64,000 nt of DNA from JAUWKC01 sp035529895 (GTDB lineage Bacteria; Planctomycetota; Phycisphaerae; Sedimentisphaerales; Anaerobacaceae). Position 1 is the first letter of the stretch. Each line of letters starts with the position of its first letter. Below, piece after piece: positions 63,473 through 64,000 of this stretch. The DNA is taken from the NCBI GenBank assembly GCA_035529895.1, contig DATKVV010000046.1:1-64000 (forward strand), in the 5' to 3' direction. The translations under genes and the position numbers were made by a program. The notes under the pieces are model-generated. The model was not told where the DNA came from and searched no databases. It worked only from the letters and a program-made list of their open reading frames with translations.

Positions 63473-64000
63473 ATGAAACGTCGTAAATTCATTAAGCTGG
63501 CGGCGGCTGCCGCCGGCTGGGTCGCATCAAGCCATGCCGCCGGTCAGGAGGCCGTCCAAAGGCACTCCCCGGCTGCCAAACCCGGTTCGTCAATTTCTCA
63601 TATAGACTGGAGCAGACAAATACCGGTCCGTTATGAGGCCGATGTAGCCGTGATAGGAGGCGGGATTGCGGGCGTATCGGCCGCGTGCGCCGCCGCCCGC
63701 TCCGGCGCAAAGGTCATACTGGTCGAACGTTTCGCCGTCACCGGCGGCAATATGACATCCGGCGGCGTGGCCAACTTCTGCGGTCAGGTACACGGACAGG
63801 GCGAAGTCTTCGACGAAATCCTCGCGGACCTTGCCAAGTTTGGGGCCATTTCGCTGCCTGAGACGGTTTTCGACCACGAGATTCTGGCCATTGTGCTCCA
63901 GGAGTTGTTGTTGCGCCGCAAAGTCAAGCTTCTGCTGCACACGCGATTCGTGGATGTTCGCGTCAAGAATGGCCGGATTACCGAGTGCATCATCTGCGGA
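63473..64000 (+). CDS. FAD-dependent oxidoreductase, exported, 3'-truncated by window edge
   Basis: Open from the ATG at 63473 to the end of the window (176 codons). The N-terminus KRRKFIKLAAAAAGW is a probable Tat signal, and a spacer rich in Pro/Ser follows. The flavin dinucleotide-binding motif is ADVAVIGGGIAGVSAACAAA with the acidic end of strand 2 (VILVER), followed by TGGNMTSGGVANFCG. This pattern is typical of the FAD_oxidored family common in Planctomycetota, whose members act on unknown, often sugar-related substrates. GGGAATCGGAAG precedes the start. The rest of the gene lies outside the window. Confidence 0.85.
   Translation, partial: MKRRKFIKLAAAAAGWVASSHAAGQEAVQRHSPAAKPGSSISHIDWSRQIPVRYEADVAVIGGGIAGVSAACAAARSGAKVILVERFAVTGGNMTSGGVANFCGQVHGQGEVFDEILADLAKFGAISLPETVFDHEILAIVLQELLLRRKVKLLLHTRFVDVRVKNGRITECIICG

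Overview
The window looks like a chromosome segment of a Planctomycetota bacterium, most likely from the Phycisphaerae/Sedimentisphaerales side. The clues are secreted proteins ending in dockerin-like repeats of the DLTGDxxVDFxDxxxxAxxWL type, SUMF1-like/beta-propeller fusion proteins next to a Cys-type sulfatase, a giant LamG-repeat protein, and a very long PAS/GAF hybrid sensor kinase. No rRNA, tRNA, CRISPR array, insertion sequence or phage gene was seen. The placement is inference from gene content.

Region 1 (1-22.4 kb) is a polysaccharide-utilisation locus made of two convergent gene sets. Rightward are a fucose-isomerase-like enzyme (cut by the left edge), a cupin, a lipoprotein aldose 1-epimerase and a PL10-type pectate lyase. 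Leftward is an eight-gene unit: sodium/solute symporter, Tat-exported sulfatase, a corrinoid-methyltransferase-like UROD protein, and five tandem paralogous secreted proteins, each a SUMF1-like domain joined to an Asp-box beta-propeller. None of the five keeps the two active-site cysteines of true formylglycine-generating enzyme. A promoter and a perfect 26-bp palindrome precede this unit.

Region 2 (22.4-30 kb) holds a small membrane protein, an S41 protease, an orphan TolC-type channel, a secreted dockerin-tailed protein, asparagine synthetase A, and a secreted trypsin-like protease with a dockerin-like tail.

Region 3 (30-42.5 kb) is an envelope-glycan region. A specialised NusG paralog heads a leftward unit with UDP-glucose dehydrogenase and a UDP-glucuronate-epimerase-like enzyme. 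Divergent from it are an ATP-grasp protein and a WecA/MraY-type phosphosugar transferase. The two sets are separated by mirror-image promoters whose -35 boxes share one palindrome. Next come a DUF2723-like membrane glycosyltransferase, a STELLO-like (DUF288) protein, a GT2 and mannose-6-phosphate isomerase. These follow a Fur-family regulator and a His-rich membrane protein, whose promoter carries a 7-1-7 palindrome.

Region 4 (42.7-52.5 kb) carries ribF, a candidate small RNA with its own promoter and terminator, larC, the LamG giant behind a leader of nearly 480 nt, and a PBP4-type carboxypeptidase. Region 5 (53-64 kb) carries a NarL-type two-component pair with an 1850-residue kinase, a soluble histidine kinase followed by two CNNM/CBS proteins, a small hypothetical gene, and the start of an FAD-dependent oxidoreductase cut by the right edge.
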